64,000 nucleotides of DNA from Bifidobacterium sp. WK012_4_13 (GTDB lineage Bacteria > Actinomycetota > Actinomycetes > Actinomycetales > Bifidobacteriaceae), in the NCBI RefSeq assembly GCF_041080835.1, contig NZ_CP129683.1, positions 1,054,001 to 1,118,000 of the forward strand, written 5' to 3'. This document shows, piece after piece, positions 42,699 to 51,563 of this stretch. How positions within the stretch are numbered: the first letter of the stretch is position 1; every line of letters begins with the position of its first letter. The notes under the pieces are model-generated. The model worked only from the letters and a program-made list of their open reading frames with translations. It did not search any database and was not told where the DNA came from. The position numbers were made by a program, and so were the translations under genes.

Positions 42699-42747
42699 GC
42701 TTTCCCCTCATTCAAGGAGTCCGAGGTTCCTCGAATGAGGGGAAAGC
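42699..42747 (-). terminator. Perfect 15-bp hairpin between permease and hydrolase genes
   Basis: GCTTTCCCCTCATTC pairs fully with GAATGAGGGGAAAGC around a 19-base loop, 38 bases after the permease stop. No T run of note, so it may work as an intra-operon attenuator or as an mRNA-stabilising 3' hairpin that sets transporter over hydrolase levels. Confidence 0.7.
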
Positions 42748-42785
42748 CACTTGTAATTATTCATTGTAAGTTTGAGACCCAGCCA

Positions 42786-43622
42786 TCAACCCTTGACAGC
42801 TCCCGCCGCAATGCCTTGAATGATGTATTTCTGGCATACGGCAAAGAAGATGACTATCGGGATGATCGCCAAGACCAGGCACGCCATCATGGCTCCCATA
42901 TCGACCGTTCCATAGCCACCCCTGAGATACTGGATAGCAATGGAAATGGTCTTGAAGCGTTGCATGTCGAGCGTGAGATACGGCAAGAGATAGTCGTTCC
43001 ATATCCACATCGTCTCCAGAATCGCAATCGATATGATCGAAGAACGCATCATGGGCACAACGATGGTGAAGAAGATGCGGAAAGTGTTGGCACCATCAAT
43101 CATGGCAGCCTCTTCGATCTCATCAGGTATCGACTTGATGACTCCGGTGAAGATGAACACCGGAAGCCCAGCACCGAAACCAAGATACACGAGCCATAAT
43201 CCCCATGGAGTGTTCAGCCCACTCAAGTCTGCAAGTCTGGAGAGTGGGAACATCACCATTTGGAATGGAACGATCATGTTGAGAAGGAACAGCAGATAGA
43301 TCGCAACGGAGAACTTGTTGTTCACCCGGACAATCCACCATGCGCACATCGACGTGCACAGCAAGATGATGACCACTGCGCCAACGGTGATGATGAAGGT
43401 CCACAGGAAACTCATGAAGAAATCGGTTTTCTGAATGCCATCAACATAGTTTTCGAAACCGGCACTTGTTTTGGCATTTGGAATGCTGAAGGTACTCGTC
43501 GATATGAATGCCTTCTGCTTGAAGGAATTCACCAAAACTAGAACGATGGGGAATATCCATGCAATCGACAGAATCGAAAAGACGATCGTCCAGACCTTTG
43601 CATGAGAGATTTTGTTAATCAT
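42786..43622 (-). CDS. Carbohydrate ABC transporter permease (MalG/CUT1 type)
   Basis: A 278-residue inner-membrane permease with six predicted helices. The cytoplasmic EAA loop EEAAMIDGANTFRIFFTIVVP couples to the ATPase. It overlaps the upstream permease gene by 4 bases (ATGA), showing translational coupling. No ATPase gene lies in the locus, so a shared MsmK-like ATPase encoded elsewhere is probable. Confidence 0.92.
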   Translation of the reverse strand: MINKISHAKVWTIVFSILSIAWIFPIVLVLVNSFKQKAFISTSTFSIPNAKTSAGFENYVDGIQKTDFFMSFLWTFIITVGAVVIILLCTSMCAWWIVRVNNKFSVAIYLLFLLNMIVPFQMVMFPLSRLADLSGLNTPWGLWLVYLGFGAGLPVFIFTGVIKSIPDEIEEAAMIDGANTFRIFFTIVVPMMRSSIISIAILETMWIWNDYLLPYLTLDMQRFKTISIAIQYLRGGYGTVDMGAMMACLVLAIIPIVIFFAVCQKYIIQGIAAGAVKG

Positions 43623-44473
43623 GCCTGAACTTCCTTCCTTGTCGTGATTCTGTTCTGAATGATTGCGATGACTGCAACGACAAGAAGGAAGATCACTGCC
43701 TTTGCCTGTCCGACCCCTTCGAATCCTGCGCGCCCATAGAATGTGTTGTAGATATTCAGGGCAAGCATTTCCGATGAATTCGACGGCTCACCGTTCGTGA
43801 GTGCAAGATTCTGATCGAACATCTTGAATCCATTGGTAACCGTAAGGAATGAGCAGACCGTTATGCTTGGCATCATCATAGGAATGGTGATCTTGTACAG
43901 GATCTGCTTCGAGGATGCACCATCGACCGCTGCCGCCTCGATCAGATCATTGGGAACATTCTGAAGGCCGGCTATGTAGATGACCATCATATAGCCAATC
44001 TGCTGCCAGCACACCAGTATGACCATGCCCCAGAAACCATACGTGGCGCTATATGTCAATGAGATGTTCCAGTGGGCCAGTACACCGTTGAGCAAGAGCT
44101 GCCAGATGTAGCCCAGGATGATTCCACCAATGAGATTCGGCATGAAGAATACCGAGCGGAAGATCTTCGCGCCCTTCATGGCCTTGGTGAACATATACGC
44201 CACGAAGAATGCGAGGATGTTCACCAATATCGTGGTGACGATGGTGAATAGTAGCGTAAACCAGAATGCGTGCAGAAATTCTGGATCCTGCAGCGCCCTT
44301 CGATAATTCTTCAGCCCAACCCACACGGCATCGGAAACCGTGGTGAAGCTGGTGAAGCTCAAATACATTCCCTGAATCAAGGGAGTGATGAAACCAAGCA
44401 GAAAAGATATTAATGTTGGCAATACAAACAGTGGCCACCACCGACGTATCGCCTTTCCTTTCATGGTAAGCAT
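43619..44473 (-). CDS. Carbohydrate ABC transporter permease (MalF/CUT1 type)
   Basis: A 284-residue permease with six helices; the EAA loop reads EAAAVDGASSKQILYKITIP. Pairs with the MalG-type permease downstream. The start at 44473 has AAGGA 6 bases upstream. It lies 87 bases after the binding-protein gene. Confidence 0.92.
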   Translation of the reverse strand: MLTMKGKAIRRWWPLFVLPTLISFLLGFITPLIQGMYLSFTSFTTVSDAVWVGLKNYRRALQDPEFLHAFWFTLLFTIVTTILVNILAFFVAYMFTKAMKGAKIFRSVFFMPNLIGGIILGYIWQLLLNGVLAHWNISLTYSATYGFWGMVILVCWQQIGYMMVIYIAGLQNVPNDLIEAAAVDGASSKQILYKITIPMMMPSITVCSFLTVTNGFKMFDQNLALTNGEPSNSSEMLALNIYNTFYGRAGFEGVGQAKAVIFLLVVAVIAIIQNRITTRKEVQA

Positions 44474-44560
44474 GATGTCCTTACTATAAATCTCAAAACA
44501 ATGAACAAATTACAAGTGAAAGATGGAGGATGTCATGAGCAGACACCCTCCAGAGATGAA

Positions 44561-45910
44561 TCAGTTATCGTAGGTCAACTTATATTCGCTGGCCCAGTTG
44601 TCGGTATATACTTTCTTGACTGAGCTCCAGCTTCCTTTTCCTTGTGCATAGCTCAGAAGAGCAGAACCGAGATCCTCTTCCCACTGATGTGACGGGTCAG
44701 GGATGAGTGTGACGGACTTCTTTCCGGCCTTCTCGTATTCACGATTCGCTGCAACCAGTGGGTTGCTGACCTGATATTCGGATGAATCGAATGTCTTGAA
44801 TGGCGTTACCAGACCCATCGTCTGTGAGATTGTCTTGCGCGAATCCTTCGAGTTCACCAACCAAGCCAAGAACTTCTCAGTCGCCTTCTGATCTGCTGTG
44901 GATGCCTTGGAATTCACAACCCAATAGTTGCTGATCACCTGATTCAAGCCTTGGTCTTCCTCATTGGGAACGCCCATGTACATGGGGAGGACTCCAAGAT
45001 CGCTGTCAGATACTGACTGATCCTTGATATCGTTGTAGCTCCATGTCCCATCCTGGAAGAAGACAGCCTGTCCGGTGGAGAATTCAGCAGCGGAATCATC
45101 CATGGTCTTTCCTGAGATCGCACTCGGTACAACCGTCGAATCCTTCAGATAAAGATCCCAAAGATTCTTCATATACTTCACATAGGTTCCCTTCAAAGAC
45201 TTGGGAACCTTCGTGACGCTTTCATTCTTGCTCTTGACCTCAAAGTACACAGGATTCGTTGCCATGTGGTAGTTGTAGCGGAAGAGAGAGGACGTGTCCA
45301 TGCCAGCGGACGAGAAGGCTCCCTTGACTCCGAGATCAGACTTGTGTGCCTGAATCTCATCGGCGACCTTCTTCAACGCCTTGAAATTGTTCAGATCGGA
45401 AATCGATTTGACGCTCGACCAAGAAGAATCAAAATATTTCTTCAACAGAGCCTTGTTATAGATGATTCCATAGCTTTCAACTGCATACGGAACGGCAATC
45501 GGTTTTCCAGAGTCATTCGTCAGGGAGCTGTCCTTGTATTCCGATGAAAGAGACTTGTAGAGCGTGGTGCCAGACAGGTCAGCGGCATAGCTGGTCCAGC
45601 TCTTCATGAAGCTTGGACCATCAGCCTGAAACATCGTTGGGGCCTTCTGCTTAGCCATTTCCGATCTCAACGTCGCATCGTAATCATTACCACCAGTCTG
45701 GATTTGGACGGGGATGCCCGTTTCCTTCTGAAATTGCTGACCCAGCTTTACCCAAGTGCTCTGTTCCTCCGCTTTCTTGTTGAGATAGTAGACCCTGCCT
45801 GTCCCACTATCCGCAGAAGAGCTGCCGCATGCTCCAAACATTGCGACGCTTAAAGCTGCAACTGAAATAATTCCAAGCACTCTTTTGCAGGTTCTTAAAG
45901 ATCCAAGCAT
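44561..45910 (-). CDS. Carbohydrate ABC transporter substrate-binding lipoprotein (family 1)
   Basis: The 449-residue protein has a lipoprotein signal (MLGSLRTCKRVLGIISVAAL, lipobox ending in FGAC) and the family-1 solute-binding fold, with QQFQKETGIPVQIQTGG and FLAWLVNSKDSRKTISQTMG. It is anchored outside and feeds the two permeases. AGGGGG precedes the ATG. The substrate is likely a gluco-oligosaccharide or other oligosaccharide matching the glycoside hydrolase of the locus; this is inference. First gene of the unit, controlled by the divergent LacI protein. Confidence 0.92.
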   Translation of the reverse strand: MLGSLRTCKRVLGIISVAALSVAMFGACGSSSADSGTGRVYYLNKKAEEQSTWVKLGQQFQKETGIPVQIQTGGNDYDATLRSEMAKQKAPTMFQADGPSFMKSWTSYAADLSGTTLYKSLSSEYKDSSLTNDSGKPIAVPYAVESYGIIYNKALLKKYFDSSWSSVKSISDLNNFKALKKVADEIQAHKSDLGVKGAFSSAGMDTSSLFRYNYHMATNPVYFEVKSKNESVTKVPKSLKGTYVKYMKNLWDLYLKDSTVVPSAISGKTMDDSAAEFSTGQAVFFQDGTWSYNDIKDQSVSDSDLGVLPMYMGVPNEEDQGLNQVISNYWVVNSKASTADQKATEKFLAWLVNSKDSRKTISQTMGLVTPFKTFDSSEYQVSNPLVAANREYEKAGKKSVTLIPDPSHQWEEDLGSALLSYAQGKGSWSSVKKVYTDNWASEYKLTYDN

Positions 45911-46014
45911 TTCAACCCCCTGATTGTTGACTATGGCTCAGCAACGTTGTTGTCGCCATCGATGTTCCGCAGCCTTTCATTGCCCTTTCAATGAAATCAG
46001 CAGCTACATTAGAA

Positions 46015-46042
46015 ATGATAGCGCTTGCATTTTCTTTGTCAA
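46015..46042 (-). promoter_or_regulatory. Promoter with LacI-type operator for the sugar-uptake operon
   Basis: On the minus strand TTGACA (46037-46042) and TATCAT (46015-46020) are separated by 16 bases. The spacer/-10 is overlaid by TGATAGCGCTTGCA (46016-46029 on the plus strand), an imperfect 14-base palindrome with the AGCGCT centre common to LacI-family operators (10 of 14 positions symmetrical). Repressor binding here would block RNA polymerase directly. Confidence 0.7.
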
Positions 46043-46189
46043 ATTATCGTGTCGTGCATGATTGGCCTGAAAAACATGTCTACGATAGTGAGGAACGGAG
46101 CGGACGGCATACGCATTACGTACTCGCTCAGACACGAAGAATGTTGAAAACAGCCTTTACTTTTGTGTTGTCCAATGGGAGAAGATGAT

Positions 46190-47239
46190 ATGACAACCCT
46201 GCATGATGTGGCACAACTCGCCAATGTCTCCGACTCGACGGCATCGCGTGCCCTACGCGGATTGGACATAGTCAGGCCTAAGACACGGGCGAAAATCAAA
46301 AGTGCAGCGGACAGCTTGCATTTCGAGCTTTCGCGCAGCGCTTCGGCTCTGGCCTCGGGCAGAACCATGAGAGTCATCATGCTGTTTGGTTCTCCACTGA
46401 ACACATGGTTCAGCGCCGCATGCATGCAAGGCGCCTATGAGGTGCTCGCTGAAAGCGGCTACGACATCGTTCCCGTCATATTGAAGGATGCCACCAACGC
46501 CAATGAATTTTTCAATACCCTGCTGAAGAACAAGCACAACATCGACGGGATAATTCTGCCTTCGATTCGTCTTGATTCTCATTCGTCTGAGGATTTGAGT
46601 TCTCTGAAAATCCCGACTGTCGGCCTGGATGCATCCTTCTCTCCCGTTCTGAACGCTTCGGTCGCACTCGACAATAAATCCGCGATGAGATCCGCTGTTT
46701 ATTATCTTCAAGAACTCGGTCACGAAAGAATTGGGTACGTTCAATATCCAAATCGGAACATCTTTTTCTCGAGCGCAGAAGAACGCGGGACCTTCTTCCT
46801 GCAGGCGGCAAAGGAATATGATTTCTCACAGGCAAGCGTCCATGTTTACCCCGCGAAAGATTACGAAGTCAACAGCTCTCTAGAGGAACCCCTCTCACAG
46901 CTTGCACGGCGCATCGCATCCTCAGATGCTGCCCCAACTGCCTTGTGCGTTGAAAATGATGAGGCTGCGATAATACTGATGAGGCAACTCAGGCTCCTCG
47001 GTGTGAAAATTCCAGAAGACATCTCAATCATTGGATTTGACGACAATGACAATGCAGAGTTAATGGGTCTCACGACTTTGAAACAAGATCCAGTTCACAT
47101 GGCAAAAATTGCCGCTCAATTGTTGAAGGATCTGATGGCGGGAAACCCGATCGAACGCAAACAGACATGGATACAGACCTCGCTGGTCAAGAGGGAGAGC
47201 ACAAGTTCACCACGAAGTGAACGCACCGCATCCGCGTGA
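46190..47239 (+). CDS. LacI-family transcriptional repressor
   Basis: A 349-residue regulator: N-terminal helix-turn-helix TTLHDVAQLANVSDSTASRA with hinge RSASALASGRT, then a periplasmic-binding-protein-like effector domain (IDGIILPSIR, LGHERIGYVQYP, PTALCVENDEAAI, DISIIGFDDNDNAELM). The ATG at 46190 follows GGGAGAAG. It is divergent from the sugar ABC operon and very likely controls it. Its stop codon abuts the inverted repeat of the decayed IS3 element, so its last residues could have been changed by the insertion. Confidence 0.93.
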   Translation: MTTLHDVAQLANVSDSTASRALRGLDIVRPKTRAKIKSAADSLHFELSRSASALASGRTMRVIMLFGSPLNTWFSAACMQGAYEVLAESGYDIVPVILKDATNANEFFNTLLKNKHNIDGIILPSIRLDSHSSEDLSSLKIPTVGLDASFSPVLNASVALDNKSAMRSAVYYLQELGHERIGYVQYPNRNIFFSSAEERGTFFLQAAKEYDFSQASVHVYPAKDYEVNSSLEEPLSQLARRIASSDAAPTALCVENDEAAIILMRQLRLLGVKIPEDISIIGFDDNDNAELMGLTTLKQDPVHMAKIAAQLLKDLMAGNPIERKQTWIQTSLVKRESTSSPRSERTASA

Positions 47240-48213
47240 ATTGCACAGGGTTGTTTCCTATTGGGTTTCGTGACTGTGGGTTGCCGTCACAAGGTCTTGG
47301 TTGTTTGATTGAATTCGGTCTCGATTTCGACCGGGGTGCGGTAGCTGAGTTCCGAGTGCAGACGCTGGGTGCTCCACCAGGACACCCATTGCAGTGTTGC
47401 CAGTTCGATGACTCGGTCCGTGTATTGCACGCTCAGATAGTTCGACCCGTGGTCCGAGTGATGAATCAAACCGGACAAGCCCCCCAACGGCCTAGGTCGC
47501 GACGTAGGTAATGTCGACAACCCGGCTGAGACTCGAGAATGCCATTGCATCAAGTCCCTGGGCGTGGCCAAGGCCTGGTCTTTTCTGGTGGTGGGAGGGG
47601 TCCGCCGCACACCAGCCAGAGCCCGGGCCCACATCAACCTGCCGACCTGATTGCGACCGGCCTGCCAGTCTGCCCGGCGCATCACATGATGCATTTTCCG
47701 CACCCCATAGACCCCGTAGTTCGCTGCGTGCAACTGGTTGATTTCCTAGCACAGGATCTCATCGCGAATCGCACGAGCGGATTTGGGGTTGCTTGTGGCA
47801 GCGCGATATACACGCGCAGTGATGAACCCACAATCTGTCTGGGCAAGCACTCCGCAGATGGACTTGACTCCGAGACGATCGAGTTCCGCGGCAAAAAGCC
47901 GACGCGGCCCGCAGGATTCCGTTTGCCCGGCGTAGCTCAGCGCTGTCGTGTTTAGGGCGTTTGGCCTCGGCATGCTCTTCTCTGGTCATGCAAGGAGAGT
48001 CACTGGCATCGATCTCGGCACAACGCTGCCACTTGCCCAACGTCTCCGGACTCATGCCAAGCTTCGAAGCGACATGACGAATCGCCTTGAACTCAGTCTC
48101 ATGGTTCTGCCTGGCATCACCAAGCATTCGGAAAGCCCTATGCCGAAACTCAGGCTGATACGCACGTGGCATAATCCCATACTCCTAAATAACGGGACAA
48201 AACCCAGTGCAAT
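47240..48213 (-). mobile_element. Decayed IS3-family insertion sequence
   Basis: Imperfect terminal inverted repeats, ATTGCACAGGGTTGTTTCC at the left and the matching ATTGCACTGGGTTTTGTCC read inward from the right end, bound about 974 bases that hold a broken orfA/orfB transposase on the minus strand. The left end touches the lacI stop codon (47237-47239). No clear target duplication is visible. The internal gene has frameshifts and deletions, so the copy is immobile on its own. Confidence 0.82.
47287..48172 (-). pseudogene. IS3 transposase remnants (orfA and orfB)
   Basis: orfA starts at 48172 with MPRAYQPEFRHRAFRML and the helix-turn-helix SKLGMSPETLGKWQ, then a leucine-zipper-like end. 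orfB is spread over frames: AAELDRLGVKSICGVLAQTD (near 47900), a stop after RDEIL, HAANYGVYGVRKMHHVMRR, then DITYVAT in yet another frame, and finally GLIHHSDHGSNYLSVQYTDR and ELATLQWVSWWSTQRLHSEL. The DDE core between DITYVAT and the HHSDHGS motif is mostly deleted, as is the stretch before ELATLQW that carries the catalytic Glu. It cannot encode an active enzyme. Confidence 0.88.
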
Positions 48214-48215
48214 CC

Positions 48216-48268
48216 ATCCTGGCCCCACTACCAATTAAGGCTAGGAACCGTAATGGTTTCTAGCCCTT
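48216..48268 (+). repeat. Degenerate tRNA-Met 3' end plus terminator hairpin
   Basis: 48216-48231 matches the last 16 bases before the discriminator region of tRNA-fMet at 14 of 16 positions (ATCCTGGCCCCACTAC) and continues with CA, giving an encoded CCA. It is followed, as at the intact gene, by a hairpin (GGCTAGGAACC and GGTTTCTAGCC with one G-T pair) and CTTGTGTTG. It lies directly beside the IS3 end and in the same orientation as tRNA-fMet 8.7 kb away. Geometry fits the far attachment site of an integrated element. Confidence 0.6.
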
Positions 48269-48641
48269 GTGTTGTCCATCCATACCTTAGGCTGCGACTT
48301 CGGGAATCAGGGCATGGAAGACCATGCTCCCGCGCAACATCAGAGCCCACAGTAAGGACGTTGACTGCTCAAAATATTCAGATTCCGGTGCAGAAACCTA
48401 AATTGTCGATATAGCAGTACGCCCAATGCCTGATTGCCGTGTGTGACTTATATCGTTGCCCACTTTAGTATATTTCAGAATCACAAGAGTTCACGAACAT
48501 CGGTATACGACCAACTTATGATGACACCCAAGAAAAACCTAATACTCTGAATTTCAGATTCCCAAACTCCTCAACTTAGGATGGAGAGGCTTCGCCAGGA
48601 CCTATTCGGCAAGCACAATCAACGTTTGAAGAAGAGGAAAT
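48269..48641. other. Intergenic region upstream of the amino-acid/opine ABC cluster
   Basis: About 370 bases, AT-rich, no supported gene. It must hold the promoter of the plus-strand cluster; a related pair TTCAGATTCC occurs near 48378 and 48554 and could be a regulator site, but is not palindromic. GAAGAGGAAAT precedes the first ATG. Confidence 0.45.
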
Positions 48642-49478
48642 ATGAAGAAAAGAATCGTTGCTGCAATAGCCTCCGTGCTTGTGATCGGATCGCTTTCAGC
48701 ATGTGGGAGTGGATCGGCTCAGGGGAACACGAATTCAGGTGGCGTGAAGACGATAAAAATCGCATTGGAAAGCCAAGACCCTCCATATTCATATGCCGAC
48801 AACAATGGCAAGCCAGCAGGATTCGATCTTGCAGTGTTGAAGGAACTCGACAAGAAGCTGCCACAGTACTCATTTGAATACAGTGTCCAGGATTATGAAA
48901 CAGCACTGGTCGGTGTCAAGCAGGGGAAATATGACGCGTTGATCGGAGCATTCTTCAAGACCAAGGCACGCGCTGAACAGTACTTGCTTTCCACACCATA
49001 CAACTATTACTTCATGAATCTGATCGTTCCCGAAGGCAGCCCCATCAACAGTCTCAAGGACATGAACGGCAAGACCCTCGATCCGATCGTTCCCACAGAC
49101 GGACGGTACCTTGCGATACATGACTGGCTCAAGCGAAACCCAAAGGTGAAAATAACGGTACCCGAAGTGTCCAATCAATCCACGTTCCAAGATATGTTCA
49201 ACTCCGTTCACGATGGGACCTATGACGCAGTGTATCTTTCGAAGGCGCAGTATGAAGGAGTTGCCAGCACTCTCGGCTACAAGATGAAGGTCACTGGCAT
49301 CGTCGATGGCGCAGGCACGGTCGTTCTCTATAACAAGGAGCAGAAGGACCTGCAAGGCGCAATCGACAAACAGATTGACTCACTGATCTCTGATGGCACG
49401 CTCCCCAAGCTTACCCAGAAGTGGTTCAAGCAAGACAATTTCGCTCTTGCAAAGAAACTTGATGTCTTCCAAAGCTGA
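48642..49478 (+). CDS. Amino-acid/opine ABC transporter substrate-binding lipoprotein
   Basis: A 278-residue lipoprotein (signal MKKRIVAAIASVLVIGSLSA with Cys at residue 21) of the polar amino acid (bac_PBP3) family: KIALESQDPPYSYADNNGKP, GFDLAVLKELDKKL, YDALIGAFFKTKARAEQY, YLLSTPYNYY. The usual Asp and Arg that hold the amino-acid head group are partly altered (the expected R near TRAR is in KARAEQ), so a modified amino acid as ligand is plausible. First gene of the cluster, AGAGGAAA site upstream. Confidence 0.9.
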   Translation: MKKRIVAAIASVLVIGSLSACGSGSAQGNTNSGGVKTIKIALESQDPPYSYADNNGKPAGFDLAVLKELDKKLPQYSFEYSVQDYETALVGVKQGKYDALIGAFFKTKARAEQYLLSTPYNYYFMNLIVPEGSPINSLKDMNGKTLDPIVPTDGRYLAIHDWLKRNPKVKITVPEVSNQSTFQDMFNSVHDGTYDAVYLSKAQYEGVASTLGYKMKVTGIVDGAGTVVLYNKEQKDLQGAIDKQIDSLISDGTLPKLTQKWFKQDNFALAKKLDVFQS

Positions 49479-49576
49479 CTGTGCCGAACCCATGGCCCAT
49501 ATTTGGGGGTTCGCTCAGACAACGGCCATGGGTTTGGACACATCGTTGCATCAATCATCAACCGCAAAGAATTGAT

Positions 49577-50263
49577 ATGCCAACAGATTTATTGCAATCG
49601 GTGCTTCCTGGGTTACTCCGGCAAGTCCCGACGACCCTTCTATATTGGTTCGCGCCATCGGCAATCGCGCTGCTGCTTGGCACGCTCCTGTGCATCGTGC
49701 GTGTCGGGAAGCACAGAGCCCTGTATTGGGCATGCACCGTCTTCATATCCTTCTTCAGAGGCACACCAGGAATAGTCCAGATCTACATTATCTTCTTCGG
49801 ACTGCCAAAACTGCTCTGGATCGTTCATGTCGACATCGATGGCTGGCCAGCAGGTGCATATTTCATAATCGCCACATCGCTCAACCTTTCCTGCTTCGTT
49901 TGCGAAGTTCTGAAAGGCGGCTACCTCGGTGTAGACCACGGACAGATCGAAGCAGGGAAGAGCATCGGCTTCGGTAGATTCCAAAACTTCTTCCGCGTCA
50001 TCGCCCCACAGACCCTTCAGGTTTCCATACTCAACCTCAAGAATCTCGAAATTGACGTCCTCAAGGACACCTCGGTGGCATATACGATCGGTGCGATGGA
50101 AATACTTGGTTACGCGAATCGAGTGATCTCCAACCAATTTGGGGTAGGGCAGCTTTGGATTCTAGGTTTAGCCGCAATCATCTATTTCATATTGTGCGCG
50201 CTGCTTGAACTGGGATTCACGGCAGCTTCGCATCATATGGAGCGTCATGGAAGGAGATCATGA
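49577..50263 (+). CDS. Amino-acid/opine ABC transporter permease 1
   Basis: A 228-residue HisMQ/OccQM-type permease with about five membrane helices and the EAA-like loop GQIEAGKSIGFGRFQNFFRVIAP (two parts around residues 125-147). Family members carry polar amino acids and opines. I start it at 49577 (MPTDLLQSVL); the frame is open further upstream but overlaps nothing conserved. Its stop overlaps the next permease start (ATGA). Confidence 0.9.
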   Translation: MPTDLLQSVLPGLLRQVPTTLLYWFAPSAIALLLGTLLCIVRVGKHRALYWACTVFISFFRGTPGIVQIYIIFFGLPKLLWIVHVDIDGWPAGAYFIIATSLNLSCFVCEVLKGGYLGVDHGQIEAGKSIGFGRFQNFFRVIAPQTLQVSILNLKNLEIDVLKDTSVAYTIGAMEILGYANRVISNQFGVGQLWILGLAAIIYFILCALLELGFTAASHHMERHGRRS

Positions 50264-50994
50264 TGGATCTGGATTATGACTTTATGATTTCAGACCTGCC
50301 AACCGTCGTTGCAGGTCTGCCAAAGACGCTCATGCTTACTTTCTGGTCCATGCTGTTCGCAATGGCCATGGCAGTTGTGTTTGGCGGGCTCATCCTGTCA
50401 CGGATAGCTATTCTCAGACAATCGGTGATCATCATCAACACCTTCATCAAAGGCGTTCCACTCACCGTGCAGCTGCTGTTCTGTTATTATGCCGTTCCAT
50501 ATATCGCAAAAAGCTTCAACGGATTCCTTGGCTATCAGTACGACCCTCGGCACATCCCATATTTCGCCGCCGCCGTCTTCGCCTTGGCAGCGAATTTCGG
50601 AGCATACATCACCGACGTCGTTGTCTCGTCAATGCACGCAGTAGACCGTGGGCAGTACGAGGCGGCAGATGCCATCGGAATGACCAAATTCCAAGGCATA
50701 ACGCACCTTATCATTCCTCAGGCTGCGGTGATCTCGATCCCAAGCATGACGAACTATTTCATTTGGCTGCTCAAGGGCACCGCGCTCGCGTCGATCGTAA
50801 ACGTGGTCGAGATGCTCACGACCGCTAAGATCAGCGCAGCCGATGGGTATCAATATCTTGAAGCATATATCGATGCCGCGGTAATCTATTGGGCCGTCTG
50901 CGCAGGCATCGAATTCGCGATGGGACGTTTTGAGCATCGCATCGGGTTCTTCATGCGTCAATCAGAAAGAACGATCACGCCCATCTCTTCCTGA
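50260..50994 (+). CDS. Amino-acid/opine ABC transporter permease 2
   Basis: A 244-residue permease of the same family, EAA loop GQYEAADAIGMTKFQGITHL with IIPQA following, and FIKGVPLTVQLLF near helix 2. GGAGATC precedes ATGATGG and the first ATG overlaps the previous stop by 4 bases, so both subunits are made in equal amounts. Confidence 0.91.
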   Translation: MMDLDYDFMISDLPTVVAGLPKTLMLTFWSMLFAMAMAVVFGGLILSRIAILRQSVIIINTFIKGVPLTVQLLFCYYAVPYIAKSFNGFLGYQYDPRHIPYFAAAVFALAANFGAYITDVVVSSMHAVDRGQYEAADAIGMTKFQGITHLIIPQAAVISIPSMTNYFIWLLKGTALASIVNVVEMLTTAKISAADGYQYLEAYIDAAVIYWAVCAGIEFAMGRFEHRIGFFMRQSERTITPISS

Positions 50995-51044
50995 GCAGGC
51001 GCAATCCATACAAATCCGCTCAAATTCTCACGAAAGAAGGAAAC

Positions 51045-51563
51045 ATGCCATTCGAAAACAATGTTCCACATTTGAGGAACGCCACCGTCGATGCAACCCG
51101 AGAAATATCCGAGCGCCGTGCGGCAACCATCAGCAGAATGGTTGACGAGGCTGCAAAACATGGTCTTGACGATCAGTTCGCATACGATGCCGTATACGAC
51201 TACGGCCAGGACAACGCCAAGGAATTCCGTAAAACGATGAGAAAGCCTGACTCCTTCAAGGAATTCCAAGAAAGCTTCGGCACTGACCACAACAGGGATA
51301 TCTATGAAATGGAGACCGTCGTCAAGAATGATGACGAACTCGAAATCGATTTCCATTATTGCCCATATGTGACGCAGTGGGTTCGCCAAGGCAAGACCGA
51401 CGCTCAGATTGCACGGCTGTGCGAAATCGCCATGGCCGGCGACCACGCATTCGCAGCGGAATTCCCAGGACTGACATTCAAGCTTGAAGGCACGATAGCG
51501 GACGGCATGCCACGCTGCGTGCTTCGCTTCAACAGAAGAAGGAGCGAGGCATCAGAGCAATGA
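51045..51563 (+). CDS. ATC-hydrolase family protein (L-2-amino-thiazoline-4-carboxylate hydrolase type)
   Basis: A 172-residue soluble protein. The segment FHYCPYVTQWVRQGKTDAQI followed by ARLCEIAMAGDHAFAAEFPG is characteristic of the family named after ATC hydrolase, with the conserved Cys in HYCP, the Cys in RLCE and the Asp in GDH. The named member opens the thiazoline ring on a route to cysteine; most homologues are uncharacterised. AGAAGGAAAC precedes the ATG. It overlaps the ATPase gene by 4 bases, so it is an integral part of the transporter operon. The true substrate is unknown. Confidence 0.75.
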   Translation: MPFENNVPHLRNATVDATREISERRAATISRMVDEAAKHGLDDQFAYDAVYDYGQDNAKEFRKTMRKPDSFKEFQESFGTDHNRDIYEMETVVKNDDELEIDFHYCPYVTQWVRQGKTDAQIARLCEIAMAGDHAFAAEFPGLTFKLEGTIADGMPRCVLRFNRRRSEASEQ

